Below are positions 39,982 to 48,502 of a stretch of 64,000 nucleotides of DNA, piece after piece. This DNA comes from Goodfellowiella coeruleoviolacea (GTDB lineage Bacteria > Actinomycetota > Actinomycetes > Mycobacteriales > Pseudonocardiaceae), in assembly GCF_024171785.1 (NCBI RefSeq), contig NZ_JAMTCK010000020.1, positions 80,843 through 144,842 on the forward strand. The letters are read 5' to 3'. Position 1 is the first letter of the stretch; each line of letters opens with the position of its first letter. A program made the translations under genes and the position numbers. A model generated the notes under the pieces. The model made no database searches and had not been told where the DNA came from. It worked only from the letters and a program-made list of their open reading frames with translations.

Positions 39982-40699
39982 TCGGGTCGCCGCCGCCGTG
40001 GTCGGCCGGGACCGCGTCCGCCCGGCCCGGGTCGACCCGGCAGGTGGCGGTGTAGGACGCGGCCTCGGCGGTGGCCTCGGCCGCCGAGCCGGCCCGGATG
40101 GCCTCGACCAGTCGGGCGTGGTCCTGGTACTCGTCGGGCCGCAGCTCGGTGCTGAAGTGCTCGCGCAGCGAGTCGCGGATCACCTGCCCGAGGTCCGCGT
40201 ACAGCCCGGCCAGCACGGTGTTGTGCGACGCCACCACCACGGCGAGGTGGAAGGCGGCGTCCGCGGCCACGAACGCCTCGCGGTCCCCGGCCGCCCAGGC
40301 CTGTTCCCGCCTGACCAGCAGCTCGTCCAGCCGGCGCAGGTCGTCCTCGGTGCGCCGGGCCGAGGCCAGGCCGGCGGCGGTCGCCTCCAGGGCCCCGCGC
40401 AGTTCGGTCACGTCGCGCTGGTCGGCGTTGGCGAAGCGGCGCCGCATCACCCCGGCCAGTTCGCTGGTGGCCACCACGTAGGTGCCCGAGCCCTGGCGGA
40501 TGTCCAGCAACCCGTTGTGCGCCAACGCCCGCACAGCCTCGCGCACGGTGTTGCGGGCCACCCCGAACCGCTCGGCCAGTTCCGGCTCGGTCGGGATGCG
40601 GGTGCCCACCGCCCACGCCCCGGTGGTGATCTGCGCGCGCAGCGCGCTGATCACCTGGTCGGACAGTCCCGCTGGTCGAGAAACCGGACCAAGATTCAC
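39977..40699 (-). CDS. GntR family regulator, FCD subgroup
   Basis: 240 residues from GTG 40699. Winged helix-turn-helix at ~10-75 (LSDQVISALRAQITTGAWAV, ELAERFGVARNTVREAVRAL) with QGSGTYVVA wing; the FCD domain follows, with metal-site motifs DAAFHLAVVVASHN (~150) and EYQDHARLVEAI (~200). It is divergent from the CynX-type MFS gene with only a 22-bp gap that holds a probable operator, so it controls itself and the transporter. Confidence 0.94.
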   Translation of the reverse strand: MNLGPVSRPAGLSDQVISALRAQITTGAWAVGTRIPTEPELAERFGVARNTVREAVRALAHNGLLDIRQGSGTYVVATSELAGVMRRRFANADQRDVTELRGALEATAAGLASARRTEDDLRRLDELLVRREQAWAAGDREAFVAADAAFHLAVVVASHNTVLAGLYADLGQVIRDSLREHFSTELRPDEYQDHARLVEAIRAGSAAEATAEAASYTATCRVDPGRADAVPADHGGGDPS

Positions 40700-40700
40700 C

Positions 40701-40717
40701 CAATGATTCTATGATTG
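40701..40717. promoter_or_regulatory. Candidate GntR operator in a 22-bp divergent gap
   Basis: CAATGATTCTATGATTG reads as CAAT...ATTG dyad with a direct repeat of ATGATT. It fills nearly all of the gap between the GntR start (40699) and the MFS start (40722), so bound protein would block both transcripts. Confidence 0.55.
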
Positions 40718-40721
40718 CCCG

Positions 40722-42014
40722 ATGCCGAACGATGACCTGGTGGTCGCGCCGCCGGAGCGGGTGGCGCGAGCCGGCGGCCGGTCGGCCGGGTGGGTGCGGG
40801 CGCTCGCGGCCGTCGCGCTGGTCCTGGCCGCGGTCAACCTTCGGCCCGCCGTGACCAGCCTCGGCCCGGTGCTCGAAGAGGCCAGGGCCGGTCTGGGCAT
40901 GAGCGCCACCGTCGCCGGCCTGCTCACCTCCGTGCCGGCGCTGTGCTTCGCCCTGGTGGGCGCCACCGCGCCCGGGCTGGCCCGGCGCTTCGGCTCCGGC
41001 GGGGTCGTCGCCGCGGGCATGGCCGCGATCACCGTCGGACTGGCCCTGCGCCCGCTCCTCCCGGACACCGCCGGGTTCCTCGGGCTGACCGCGCTCGCGC
41101 TCGCCGGGATCGCCGTGGCCAACGTGCTGCTGCCGGTCGTGGTCAAGCAGCGCTTCCCGGACCGGGTCGGCGCGATGACCGGCGCGTACTCCATGGCGCT
41201 CAACCTCGGCGCGTCCACCGCCGCCGCGGTCACCGTGCCGCTGGCCGGGGTGTTCGGCGGTGACTGGCGGATCGGTCTCGGCGCGTGGGCCGTGCTCGCC
41301 GCGGTCGCGGTGCCACCGTGGCTGGTGTTGGCCGGCCACCGCCGGCACGAGCGCGCCGGCACCGCCGCGCCCCCGGCCGCACCGACAGCAGGCGCACCGA
41401 CAGCAGGCGCACCGGCAGCGGGCGCACCGGCAGCGGCGGCGCCGCAGCGGATCACCCGCAGTCCCACCGCCTGGGCCCTGGCCGTCTACTTCGGACTGCA
41501 GGCGACCGCCGCCTACGTGATCATGGGCTGGCTGCCGCAGGTCTTCCGGGACGCCGGGCTGCCCGCGCAGACCGCCGGCCTGCTGTTCGCGGTCACCTCG
41601 CTGCTGGGCGTGCCGCTGTCCTTCGCGCTGGCCGCCGTGGCCGGCCGGCTGTCCAGCCAGAGCGGGATCGCCGTGGTGATCGGGGTGGTCGGCCTCGCCG
41701 GGTACGCCGGGCTGTGGGCGGCACCGGCCGCCGCGCCGTGGCTGTGGGCGGTGCTGCTCGGTGTGGCCAACTGCTCGTTCCCGCTGGCGCTGACCATGAT
41801 CGGGATGCGCGGCCGGGACAGCGCCACGGTGATCCGGCTGTCCGCGTTCGCGCAGAGCGCCGGCTACCTGCTGTCGATCCCCGGGCCCATCCTGGTCGGC
41901 GCGCTCTACCAGCACAGCGGCGGCTGGCGCGCGCCACTGGTGCTGCTGGCGCTGCTCATGCTGCCGCAGCTGGTGGCCGGCGTGCTGGCCGGCCGGGACC
42001 GGCAGATCGGCTGA
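40722..42014 (+). CDS. MFS transporter, CynX/NimT family
   Basis: 430 residues from ATG 40722. Twelve helices; LAAVNLRPAVTSLGPVLEEA in helix 1 and RVGAMTGAYSMALNLGAST in the middle are characteristic of the CynX/NimT (cyanate or nitroimidazole) MFS branch. The central cytoplasmic loop contains a 5-residue repeat (APTAG/APAAG, residues ~220-239) encoded by four 15-bp units. Regulated with the divergent GntR. Substrate unknown. Confidence 0.93.
   Translation: MPNDDLVVAPPERVARAGGRSAGWVRALAAVALVLAAVNLRPAVTSLGPVLEEARAGLGMSATVAGLLTSVPALCFALVGATAPGLARRFGSGGVVAAGMAAITVGLALRPLLPDTAGFLGLTALALAGIAVANVLLPVVVKQRFPDRVGAMTGAYSMALNLGASTAAAVTVPLAGVFGGDWRIGLGAWAVLAAVAVPPWLVLAGHRRHERAGTAAPPAAPTAGAPTAGAPAAGAPAAAAPQRITRSPTAWALAVYFGLQATAAYVIMGWLPQVFRDAGLPAQTAGLLFAVTSLLGVPLSFALAAVAGRLSSQSGIAVVIGVVGLAGYAGLWAAPAAAPWLWAVLLGVANCSFPLALTMIGMRGRDSATVIRLSAFAQSAGYLLSIPGPILVGALYQHSGGWRAPLVLLALLMLPQLVAGVLAGRDRQIG
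41379..41438 (+). repeat. In-frame 15-bp minisatellite (4 units) inside the MFS gene
   Basis: GCACCGACAGCAGGC occurs twice exactly (41379-41393, 41394-41408) and twice with changes (GCACCGGCAGCGGGC at 41409, then 41424-41438). The period keeps the reading frame, so copy number may vary without breaking the protein. Confidence 0.9.
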
Positions 42015-42054
42015 GCGGCTGAGCGGCTGAGCTGAGCTTCCGCTGTGGACTGTC

Positions 42055-43692
42055 CTAACCGGACCGTCGCCAGGCCGGGGGCCGTTCCACGGCGTGCCAG
42101 CGGTGCCGGAAGTGGGCGTCGTTCTCGGCGGCGCGCCTGGCCTGCTCGGCACGGCGGTCGGCCGCCTCGGCGCGGTGCCGCCGCTCGGCGTCGGCCGCGT
42201 CCCGCACGGCGCTGGCCACGCGGGCGCGCGCGTCGGCCACGGTGAGCACGTCCACGCCGAGTTCCCTGGCCCTGCGCAGCGCCAGGCCGTCCCCGTCCGG
42301 GTCGGTGGCCGCCACGAACCGGACGCTGGCGGTGATCCGCTTGGCGATGCCGCCGCCGTGCGCGGTGACGCTGGCGGCGAGGTCGTCCAGCTGGGCGCCG
42401 CTGCCGTCGAGGCCCACGCGCCAGCCCCTGAGGCACCCGGTGCTCTCGTCGGCGGCCGCGTCGCCGTCACCGGCCAGGTCCGCGGCCAGGTCGGGGTGGC
42501 CGAGGTCGTGGGCGAAGCGCACCAGCCGCTGCCTGGTCTTCGCCGGCAGCCGGTCGGGTTCGGCCAGGGCGAGGCCGCTGGTGGCGCGCTGCCACGCCCG
42601 CCGGTGTTCGGCGACCAGCTGCTGCTGGGTGAACCCGGCCCGCCGGGCCAGGCGTTCCAGCCGCCGCGCGCGGTCACCGGTGACGCGCTGGTCGGCCGCG
42701 CACTCGTCCAGCGCGTCGAGGTAGTCCTGGGCGGCGACGGGGTCGACCGGGTGTTCGCCGCCGCGCGGGAACTGGCGGGCGATCGAGCCGAGGTAGCCGT
42801 GCCGGCTCCGGTTCAGCCGGGACGCGCGCGGCATCATCCGGCCCGGCGCGGACGCCTCGGCCAGCACCGCGCCCTCGGGCAGCGGCCCCTGCAGCCACAG
42901 CGGCGCCGGCGCGTTCGCCAGCAGCCACTGGACCAGCGTGACCAGCGCCCGGCAGTCGCCCAGCGCGGTGTGCGAGTCCTCGATCCACTGCTCGGTGGCC
43001 GTGCGGTACACCGACTGCAGCGAGTAGGCCGGCCCGTCCAACTGGCTGCGGCAGGTCACCAGGCTGCACAGGCCGACCAGCGGCGGCGGCACCAGCCCGG
43101 CCCTGGCCAGTTCCTCGGTGAGGAAGCCGTCCTCGAACTTCAGGTTGTGCGCGACCACCACGCAGCCGGTCATCATCCGCAGCAGGTCGGGCCAGACCTC
43201 GGCCAGGGTGGGCGCGTCGACCACGTCCGCGTCGACGATCCGGTGGAACTCCGAGGCGCGCACCGGGCCCTGCGGGTTGATCAGGGTCGCGTACTCGTCA
43301 ACGACCGTGCCGTCCGCGCGGAAGCGCACCACCGCGACCTCGCACACCCGGTCGGTGCGCGGGTCCAGCCCGGTGGTCTCCAGGTCCAGCGCGGCGTAGA
43401 GCGGTTCGGTGCCGGCGACCGGGGTGGGGCGGCGGGTGAGGTACACCGGGCGGAACAGGCGCAGTGGATGGGCCGGCGCACCCGGCGGCTGTTCCGGTAC
43501 GGCGGGCAATTGCCGCTGTGTCGGGGAAAAGTCGGGGACGGTGCCGTTTCTGCTGACCGGGAGAAGCCGAGCCGGTGAACTGTTCCCGTTGCTGTCCTGT
43601 TCGAACACCCGACCCAGCCAGCCCACCAAGGCCCCCAAACTCACCTGCCGCACGAGCGCCCCCGCCGGCTCCCAGTGTGTTATCGAATCCAC
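42055..43692 (-). CDS. DnaQ-like DEDD exonuclease with C-terminal BRCT-like domain
   Basis: 545 residues from GTG 43692. Residues ~98-265 form a 3'-5' exonuclease of the DnaQ/epsilon type: LDLETTGLD (Exo I, DxE), HNLKFEDGFL (Exo II, Asp) and HTALGDCRA (Exo III, HxAxxD). A helical linker follows (~300-410). The region GWRVGLDGSGAQLDDLAA to VDVLTVADARAR (~415-495) has the pattern of a BRCT domain. The tail is a charged coiled coil (DAERRHRAEAADRRAEQARR). The protein probably edits or degrades DNA ends. The first ~90 residues are poorly conserved-looking and the start is uncertain. Confidence 0.9.
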   Translation of the reverse strand: MDSITHWEPAGALVRQVSLGALVGWLGRVFEQDSNGNSSPARLLPVSRNGTVPDFSPTQRQLPAVPEQPPGAPAHPLRLFRPVYLTRRPTPVAGTEPLYAALDLETTGLDPRTDRVCEVAVVRFRADGTVVDEYATLINPQGPVRASEFHRIVDADVVDAPTLAEVWPDLLRMMTGCVVVAHNLKFEDGFLTEELARAGLVPPPLVGLCSLVTCRSQLDGPAYSLQSVYRTATEQWIEDSHTALGDCRALVTLVQWLLANAPAPLWLQGPLPEGAVLAEASAPGRMMPRASRLNRSRHGYLGSIARQFPRGGEHPVDPVAAQDYLDALDECAADQRVTGDRARRLERLARRAGFTQQQLVAEHRRAWQRATSGLALAEPDRLPAKTRQRLVRFAHDLGHPDLAADLAGDGDAAADESTGCLRGWRVGLDGSGAQLDDLAASVTAHGGGIAKRITASVRFVAATDPDGDGLALRRARELGVDVLTVADARARVASAVRDAADAERRHRAEAADRRAEQARRAAENDAHFRHRWHAVERPPAWRRSG

Positions 43693-43722
43693 GACTTTCG
43701 GCGTTTCGCCTGATCAGCTGAG

Positions 43723-43789
43723 TTGTGCGACACAAATTCAGCAACCAGGTGACACCGTTGGCACACATCGATCACGCACTGTCGCACAA
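43723..43789. promoter_or_regulatory. Inverted TTGTGCGACA pair upstream of the exonuclease gene
   Basis: TTGTGCGACA (43723-43732) and its exact reverse complement TGTCGCACAA (43780-43789) are 57 bp apart, 30-100 bp upstream of the exonuclease start. The first copy extends to the palindrome TTGTGCGACACAA. Confidence 0.45.
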
Positions 43790-43902
43790 TGTCGGGCGTC
43801 CGGATCGACCGTGATACGCATACGGCCAGGATTCCACGGCGGGATAACGATTTCACCTCTCCCCTGATCGACCAGGGGAAATCGTTGGGCCGGCCGGCTT
43901 TT

Positions 43903-43941
43903 CCGGGCCCGTTCCACGACGATCGCGCGGAACGGGCCCGG
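43903..43941 (-). terminator. Perfect 13-bp stem terminator
   Basis: CCGGGCCCGTTCC (43903-43915) pairs with GGAACGGGCCCGG (43929-43941) around a 13-base loop, 66 bp after the stop of the leftward polysaccharide deacetylase gene. Confidence 0.8.
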
Positions 43942-44006
43942 CCGTGCCGTTCACTGTCCTGAGTGGACTTCGGGCCGGCGCCGGGGGCGTGGCTCCGGCC
44001 CGGGTG

Positions 44007-44882
44007 TCACGCCGACGCGGTGGCGCCGGTGCTGCTCACGTAGTGCTCGGCGATCTCGTCGCTGGTGGTCAGCCAGACCCCGGGGTGGTTGGCCACGTAC
44101 TCCAGGGCCTCGTCCAGGTAGCGGTTGCGGAACGGCTGGCCCACCACGAACGGGTGCAGGGCCAGTGCCATCACCCGGCCGCTGTCCGCCGAGTCCGCGT
44201 GGATCTGGTCCAGCTGGTCCTTGACCATCTGCACGAACTCCGGACCGGTGACGCTCTTGCTGACGAACAGGCTGATGTCGTTCAGCTCGATCGCGTAGGG
44301 CACGCTGTACACACCGGGCACGTTCAACTCGTAGGGCTGGTCGTCGTTGCACCAGTCAAGCACGTAGTTCAGCCCGAGTTCGGCGAGCAGCTCCGGGGTG
44401 TTGAAGGTCTCGGTCAGCCCCGGCCCCATCCAGCCGCGCGGCCGCTTGCCGGTGGCGCGCTCGATGGTCTCCACGACATCGGTCAGGTAGGCGCGTTCCT
44501 CGTCAACGGTCATGTTGGCGTGCAGGATCGAGTTGTTCTTGCCGTGCGCCAGCCACGCCCAGTTCCGCTCCACGCCCGCCTTGATGATCTGCGGGTTCTG
44601 CTCGCACACGTCGGAGTTGAGCAGCACGCTCGCCCGGATGCCGTGCCGGTCCAGGGTCTGCAGCATCCGCCAGAAGCCCACCCGGGGCCCGTAGTCGCGC
44701 CAGCCGTAGTTCAACGGGTCCGGCGCCAGGTCCCTGGTGCCGGCGAAGATGCTCGTCGACGGCTTGTCGACCTGGTAGTGCTCGATGTTCAGGCCCACGT
44801 AGAAGGCGACGCGGGCCCCGCCCGGCCACTGGATCGGCGCCCGCTCGACAATCGGGCTGTAGCTGAAAAGAGTGTTGTCCAC
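44007..44882 (-). CDS. Polysaccharide deacetylase-family protein (PuuE/allantoinase-like branch)
   Basis: 291 residues from GTG 44882, with GAGAGGTG upstream. The NodB-type barrel shows RVAFYVGLNIEHYQVDK (residues ~24-40), VGFWRMLQTLDRHGIRASVLL, the metal-site region WLAHGKNNS (~113) and GWMGPGLTETFNTPELLAEL. The final VWLTTSDEIAEHY is common in the cytoplasmic PuuE-like branch, and there is no signal peptide. It is likely a C-N hydrolase on a small or sugar substrate. A 9-bp-arm palindrome lies 96 bp upstream. Confidence 0.87.
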   Translation of the reverse strand: MDNTLFSYSPIVERAPIQWPGGARVAFYVGLNIEHYQVDKPSTSIFAGTRDLAPDPLNYGWRDYGPRVGFWRMLQTLDRHGIRASVLLNSDVCEQNPQIIKAGVERNWAWLAHGKNNSILHANMTVDEERAYLTDVVETIERATGKRPRGWMGPGLTETFNTPELLAELGLNYVLDWCNDDQPYELNVPGVYSVPYAIELNDISLFVSKSVTGPEFVQMVKDQLDQIHADSADSGRVMALALHPFVVGQPFRNRYLDEALEYVANHPGVWLTTSDEIAEHYVSSTGATASA

Positions 44883-44977
44883 GATCGGTCACCTCTCCCC
44901 TGGTTCATGCCGGCTGGCTACGATGGTGGCGAGTGAGCCACCATGTGCCGCGTGGTCTTGCATGACCCAATGCTCAA

Positions 44978-44999
44978 ACCTTCACACTTATGTGAAGGT
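44978..44999. promoter_or_regulatory. 22-bp operator palindrome upstream of the deacetylase gene
   Basis: ACCTTCACA (44978-44986) and TGTGAAGGT (44991-44999) are perfect arms around CTTA. The AT-rich dyad stands out in this window and overlaps a TTGAGC element on the minus strand. No regulator gene is adjacent. Confidence 0.65.
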
Positions 45000-45092
45000 C
45001 AACCGGGAAGAGCGTGACGCTCGCCACGCCCCGAGGCCACCGCCGAGACCACCGCCGCGAACACCTCTGGGCGATCACACCCCAAGCACCGG

Positions 45093-45980
45093 TCAGGACG
45101 CGGCCAGCACGCGCGGGCGGACCTGCTCGCCGACGAACCGCGCGAAGCCCTCGGGGTCCGGCTCGTCCGGGGTGGGCTGCAGCACCACGCTGTCGGCGCC
45201 GGCCGCCACCAGGCGGTGCACGGCCGCGGCGATGGTGTCCGCGTCGCCGGCGGCCCCCACCTGCTCGGCCGGGGCGGCATAGCCGTGGCCGGCCAGTTCC
45301 GCGGCGAGGCGCTCGGCCGCGTCCGGGCCGGTGGCCGCGTGGAAGTACACGACGACCCGGTGCGCCTCGCCGGTGCGCCCGGCCGCGGCCCGGCCCTCGT
45401 CGATCAGCTGGCGGGCGCGCCGCACCTGGTCGGGCGTGGTGCCGGCGGTGAGGATGGTGCCGTCGGCGACCTCGCCGGTCAGCCGCAGCGTGCGCGGGCC
45501 GGTCGCGCCGGCCAGCACCGGCGCCGGTGTGGTCGGCGGCCAGTCGAGTTCGACGTTGTCCAGCCGCACGTACCGGCCGCTGGTGCTGACCCGCTCACCG
45601 CGCAGCAGCGCCCTGGTGGCGGTGAGGTGTTCACGCAGCAGGGTCAGTGGCGAGTCCGCGCGCACGCCGACCTGCCCCATCCAGTCCTGCACGCCGTGGC
45701 CCAGGCCGAGCAGCACCCGGTGCGGGAACAACCGGTGCAGGGTGGCGGCCTCCATCGCGGTCAGCGCGGCGTTGCGCAGCGGCACCGGGAGCAGCCCGAT
45801 GCCGACGCGCACCCGCCGCGTCCACGCCAGTGCCGCGGCCATGCTGGCGATACCGCTCTCCAGGAAGCAGTCCTCCCACAACCACAGCTCGTCCACGCCG
45901 GCGTCGTCGGCGGCACGGGCCACCTGGGCCAGCCGTTCGGGCGGGAACTGGGGTCGGAACACAGCGCCAAGAGCAGTCAT
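45093..45980 (-). CDS. LLM-class (F420/FMN-dependent) oxidoreductase
   Basis: 295 residues from ATG 45980, with GAGGTGG upstream. Luciferase-like monooxygenase barrel: FRPQFPPERLAQVARAADDA, LWLWEDCFLESGIAS near residue 32, VRVGIGLLPVPLRNA, GLGHGVQDWMGQVG near 105 and the closing VVLQPTPDEPDPEGF. The branch is F420-dependent in actinobacteria. It lies 51 bp downstream of the aminotransferase gene, probably one transcript. Substrate unknown. Confidence 0.92.
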   Translation of the reverse strand: MTALGAVFRPQFPPERLAQVARAADDAGVDELWLWEDCFLESGIASMAAALAWTRRVRVGIGLLPVPLRNAALTAMEAATLHRLFPHRVLLGLGHGVQDWMGQVGVRADSPLTLLREHLTATRALLRGERVSTSGRYVRLDNVELDWPPTTPAPVLAGATGPRTLRLTGEVADGTILTAGTTPDQVRRARQLIDEGRAAAGRTGEAHRVVVYFHAATGPDAAERLAAELAGHGYAAPAEQVGAAGDADTIAAAVHRLVAAGADSVVLQPTPDEPDPEGFARFVGEQVRPRVLAAS

Positions 45981-46031
45981 GCGTCCACCTCTACCGGGTG
46001 GGGCCGCCAATGGCCAACGGTTTCGGCCGGC

Positions 46032-47210
46032 TCAGCGAGCCCTGGCCATCCGGTGCACCGCCTCGGTGACGTGCTCGGCCGAGGTGGCGAAGTTGAACCG
46101 GGCGAACCCGTGACCGGCCGGCCCGAACCGCGGGCCGGGTTGCAGCGCGACCCGGCCGCGCTCCAGGAAGGTGGCCGCCGGGTCGTCGCCGAAACCCAGG
46201 TCCCGGCAGTCCAGCCAGGCCAGGTAGGTGGCCCGGGGCAGCCGGTAGCGGATCTCCGGCAGGTGCTGGGCCAGCAGCTCGCCGAGCAGCCGGCGGTTGG
46301 CGTCCAGCTGCACCAGCAGCTCGGCCAGCCAGGGCTCGCCCTCGGTCAGCGCGGCCTCGCTGGCGATCACCCCGAACAGGCCGGCGGCCTCGCTGATCTC
46401 CGGGTGGATGGCGGCCACGTCGGCGCGCGCCGCCGGGCCGGCCACGGCCATGGCCGCCTTGAGGCCGGCGAGGTTCCACGCCTTGGACGCGGACACCAGC
46501 GTGATCGAGCGCGCCGCCGCCGGCCGGTCCAACGACGCGAACGGCACGTGCCGCACGCCCGGGTAGGTCAGCGGCGCGTGGATCTCGTCCACCACCACCC
46601 GCACCCCGTACCGGTCGGCGAGATCGGCCACGGCTTCCAGCTCGTCGCGGTCGAACACCAGGCCGGTCGGGTTCTGCGGGCTGCACAGCAGGTACACCCG
46701 CGCGCCCGAGGCGAAGTCGCGTTCGAGCCGGTCCAGGTCGAGGCGGTGGCCCTGGTCGGTCAGCGCGAGCGGGCTGTTCACCAGCTCCAGGCCGAGCCGG
46801 TCCAGCCAGTAGAAGAACGGCGGGTAGGCCGGGGTGTTCACCACCACGCGGTCGCCCGGCTCGGTGAGCAGCCGCAGCACCTCCACGATCCCGGTCATCA
46901 CGTCGGGCACCAGCCGGATGTCGGTCGGGTCGGGGTGCCAGTCGTAGCGCCGACCGGCGAAGCCGGCGAACGCCTCCGGTAACCGGCCGGCCGCGGCGTA
47001 GCCGGTGTCGCCCCGACCGATCGCGGCGGTCAGCGCGGCGGTGATCGGTTCGGCCAGCGGAGTGTCCATCTCGGCCACGAACACCGGCAGCACGTCCGGC
47101 GGGTACTCGGTCCACTTGACGCTGCGCCGCTCCCGCAGCCGGCCAAGGTCCACACTGGACAGTGGGCCGCTGCCGGGCCGGGTGGTGTCGCGCTCGGTGC
47201 CGGTGCTCAT
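46032..47210 (-). CDS. PLP-dependent aminotransferase/C-S lyase, MalY/PatB family
   Basis: 392 residues from ATG 47210, with GAGGGAGC upstream. Fold-type I: R-R-S-V-KW start (RERRSVKWTEYPPDVLP), VAEMDTPLAEPI, PAYPPFFYW, CSPQNPTGLV (residues ~178-187), DEIHAPLTYPG and the Schiff-base Lys in SASKAWNLAGLK (~245). RFNFATSAEHV supplies the carboxylate-binding Arg. The VAEMD and DEIHA motifs are those of the MalY/PatB (cystathionine beta-lyase-like) group rather than classic AspC. Cytoplasmic dimer. First gene before the LLM oxidoreductase gene. Confidence 0.93.
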   Translation of the reverse strand: MSTGTERDTTRPGSGPLSSVDLGRLRERRSVKWTEYPPDVLPVFVAEMDTPLAEPITAALTAAIGRGDTGYAAAGRLPEAFAGFAGRRYDWHPDPTDIRLVPDVMTGIVEVLRLLTEPGDRVVVNTPAYPPFFYWLDRLGLELVNSPLALTDQGHRLDLDRLERDFASGARVYLLCSPQNPTGLVFDRDELEAVADLADRYGVRVVVDEIHAPLTYPGVRHVPFASLDRPAAARSITLVSASKAWNLAGLKAAMAVAGPAARADVAAIHPEISEAAGLFGVIASEAALTEGEPWLAELLVQLDANRRLLGELLAQHLPEIRYRLPRATYLAWLDCRDLGFGDDPAATFLERGRVALQPGPRFGPAGHGFARFNFATSAEHVTEAVHRMARAR

Positions 47211-47460
47211 GCACGCTCCCTCGGGGTCTGCCGGGTCCGGTGTGGGGTCCCGTCCGGTGTGGAGTTCGCCGCCCGCCACCGGGGTCGCCCGAGGCCAGCG
47301 GTGCCGCCCCAGGATAGGCGTCCGGGCCGAGGGCACCCCGGGTTCGCGGCCCGCGGCGCACCGCCGCCCGACCGCCCGGGTACAGCCAGCTGCACCCGGG
47401 TTGGGGCGGCCGCGGGAATGACCGCACCCACCCGCCGCTGGTGTGCTGACCACCACGTCA

Positions 47461-47481
47461 AGCGCCCGGGAAAAGGGCGCT
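47461..47481 (+). promoter_or_regulatory. Hairpin just before the CPBP protease start
   Basis: AGCGCCC (47461-47467) pairs with GGGCGCT (47475-47481), 16 bp upstream of the start at 47497, so it may modulate translation. Direct repeats of GTCCGGTGTGG lie nearby at about 47233-47259. Confidence 0.35.
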
Positions 47482-47496
47482 CCGGGAAAGGACATC

Positions 47497-48396
47497 GTGG
47501 TGGTAACGCACATTTCGCCGGGACGGGTCCAGCGGCCCGACCGGGCCGGCGTGAGGGGCCTGGTCCGCCGTCATCCGCTGGTCACCTTCTTCGTGCTGGC
47601 CAACCTGCTGAGCTGGGCGGCGTGGACGCCGTACGTGTTGTCCCAGAACGGGTTGGGCGTCCTGCCCTTCGGCTTCCCGGCGATCCTGGGCACCACCCAG
47701 TTCCTCGGTGTGCTGCCCGGCGCCTACCTCGGCCCGGTGCTGTCGGCGTTCCTGGTGACCGCGGTCGTGGACGGCCGGACCGGGGTCCGCGCCTGGGTGG
47801 GCCGGTTGCTGCGGTGGCGGGTCAGCTGGCGGTGGTACCTGTCCCTGCTGGTCGGGGTGCCCGCGGTGCTCGTCGTCACCGGCCTCGCCCTGTCCGACGG
47901 CCAGGTGCGCGCGCCCGGCGTCGCGGTGCTGGTGGCCTACCTGCCCGCCCTGGTGCTGCAACTGCTCACCACCGGGCTGGCCGAGGAGCCGGGCTGGCGG
48001 GACTTCGCGCAGCCGCGCCTGCAACACCGGTTCAGCCCGGTCACCGCCACGCTCATCCTCGGCCCGCTGTGGGGCGTGTGGCACCTGCCGCTGTTCCTCA
48101 CCGAGTGGGGCGGCTGGCCGGACGTGGACTGGACCCGGCCGGTCGAGTTCATCGCCACCTGCGTCGCGTTCAGCTTCGTGATGACCTGGGTGTTCAACCG
48201 GACCGGCGAGAGCCTGCCGCTGGCGATGCTCTGCCACACCGGCATCAACAACTTCTTCTCGGTCGCCTTCACCGAGGTGTTCCCGACGCTCGACACCGCG
48301 GCCGACACCGCGCACGTCTTCCTGCTCGCCTCCACCGGCGCGGCGATCGTGCTGCTGATCGCGACCAGGGGACGGCTCGGCCGGGTCAACCCATAG
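47497..48396 (+). CDS. CPBP (CAAX-like) intramembrane protease
   Basis: 299 residues from GTG 47497 (a second GTG follows), with AAAGGA upstream. About eight helices. The CPBP/ABI motifs are intact: EExxxR in LAEEPGWRDFAQ (residues ~179-190), FxxxH-like GVWHLPLF (~210) and HTGINN (~250), which form the metal-site glutamate/histidine set. Members cleave prenylated-type or other membrane peptides, and often give self-immunity. It is divergent from the aminotransferase gene. Confidence 0.92.
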   Translation: MVVTHISPGRVQRPDRAGVRGLVRRHPLVTFFVLANLLSWAAWTPYVLSQNGLGVLPFGFPAILGTTQFLGVLPGAYLGPVLSAFLVTAVVDGRTGVRAWVGRLLRWRVSWRWYLSLLVGVPAVLVVTGLALSDGQVRAPGVAVLVAYLPALVLQLLTTGLAEEPGWRDFAQPRLQHRFSPVTATLILGPLWGVWHLPLFLTEWGGWPDVDWTRPVEFIATCVAFSFVMTWVFNRTGESLPLAMLCHTGINNFFSVAFTEVFPTLDTAADTAHVFLLASTGAAIVLLIATRGRLGRVNP

Positions 48397-48408
48397 GTTT
48401 CCCTATGG
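48391..48408. terminator. Short inverted repeat at the CPBP stop
   Basis: CCATAGG (48391-48397) and CCTATGG (48402-48408) flank TTTC and cover the stop codon of the CPBP gene. It may act as a weak terminator or as an operator for the DJ-1 gene about 95 bp downstream. Confidence 0.4.
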
Positions 48409-48502
48409 ATCAACCAGATTCTGCTATTGGTTTTCTCGGGAACTCCCGTCCTAGTCTCGTCCCACACCGCACACGTCCACACCGGACGGGAGGAGTTCGG
48501 AC

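Noticed and set aside
39894..42677. 927-codon minus-strand open frame across GntR, MFS and part of the exonuclease gene
   Set aside because: Low-complexity shadow text; does not match the frames of the recognised genes.
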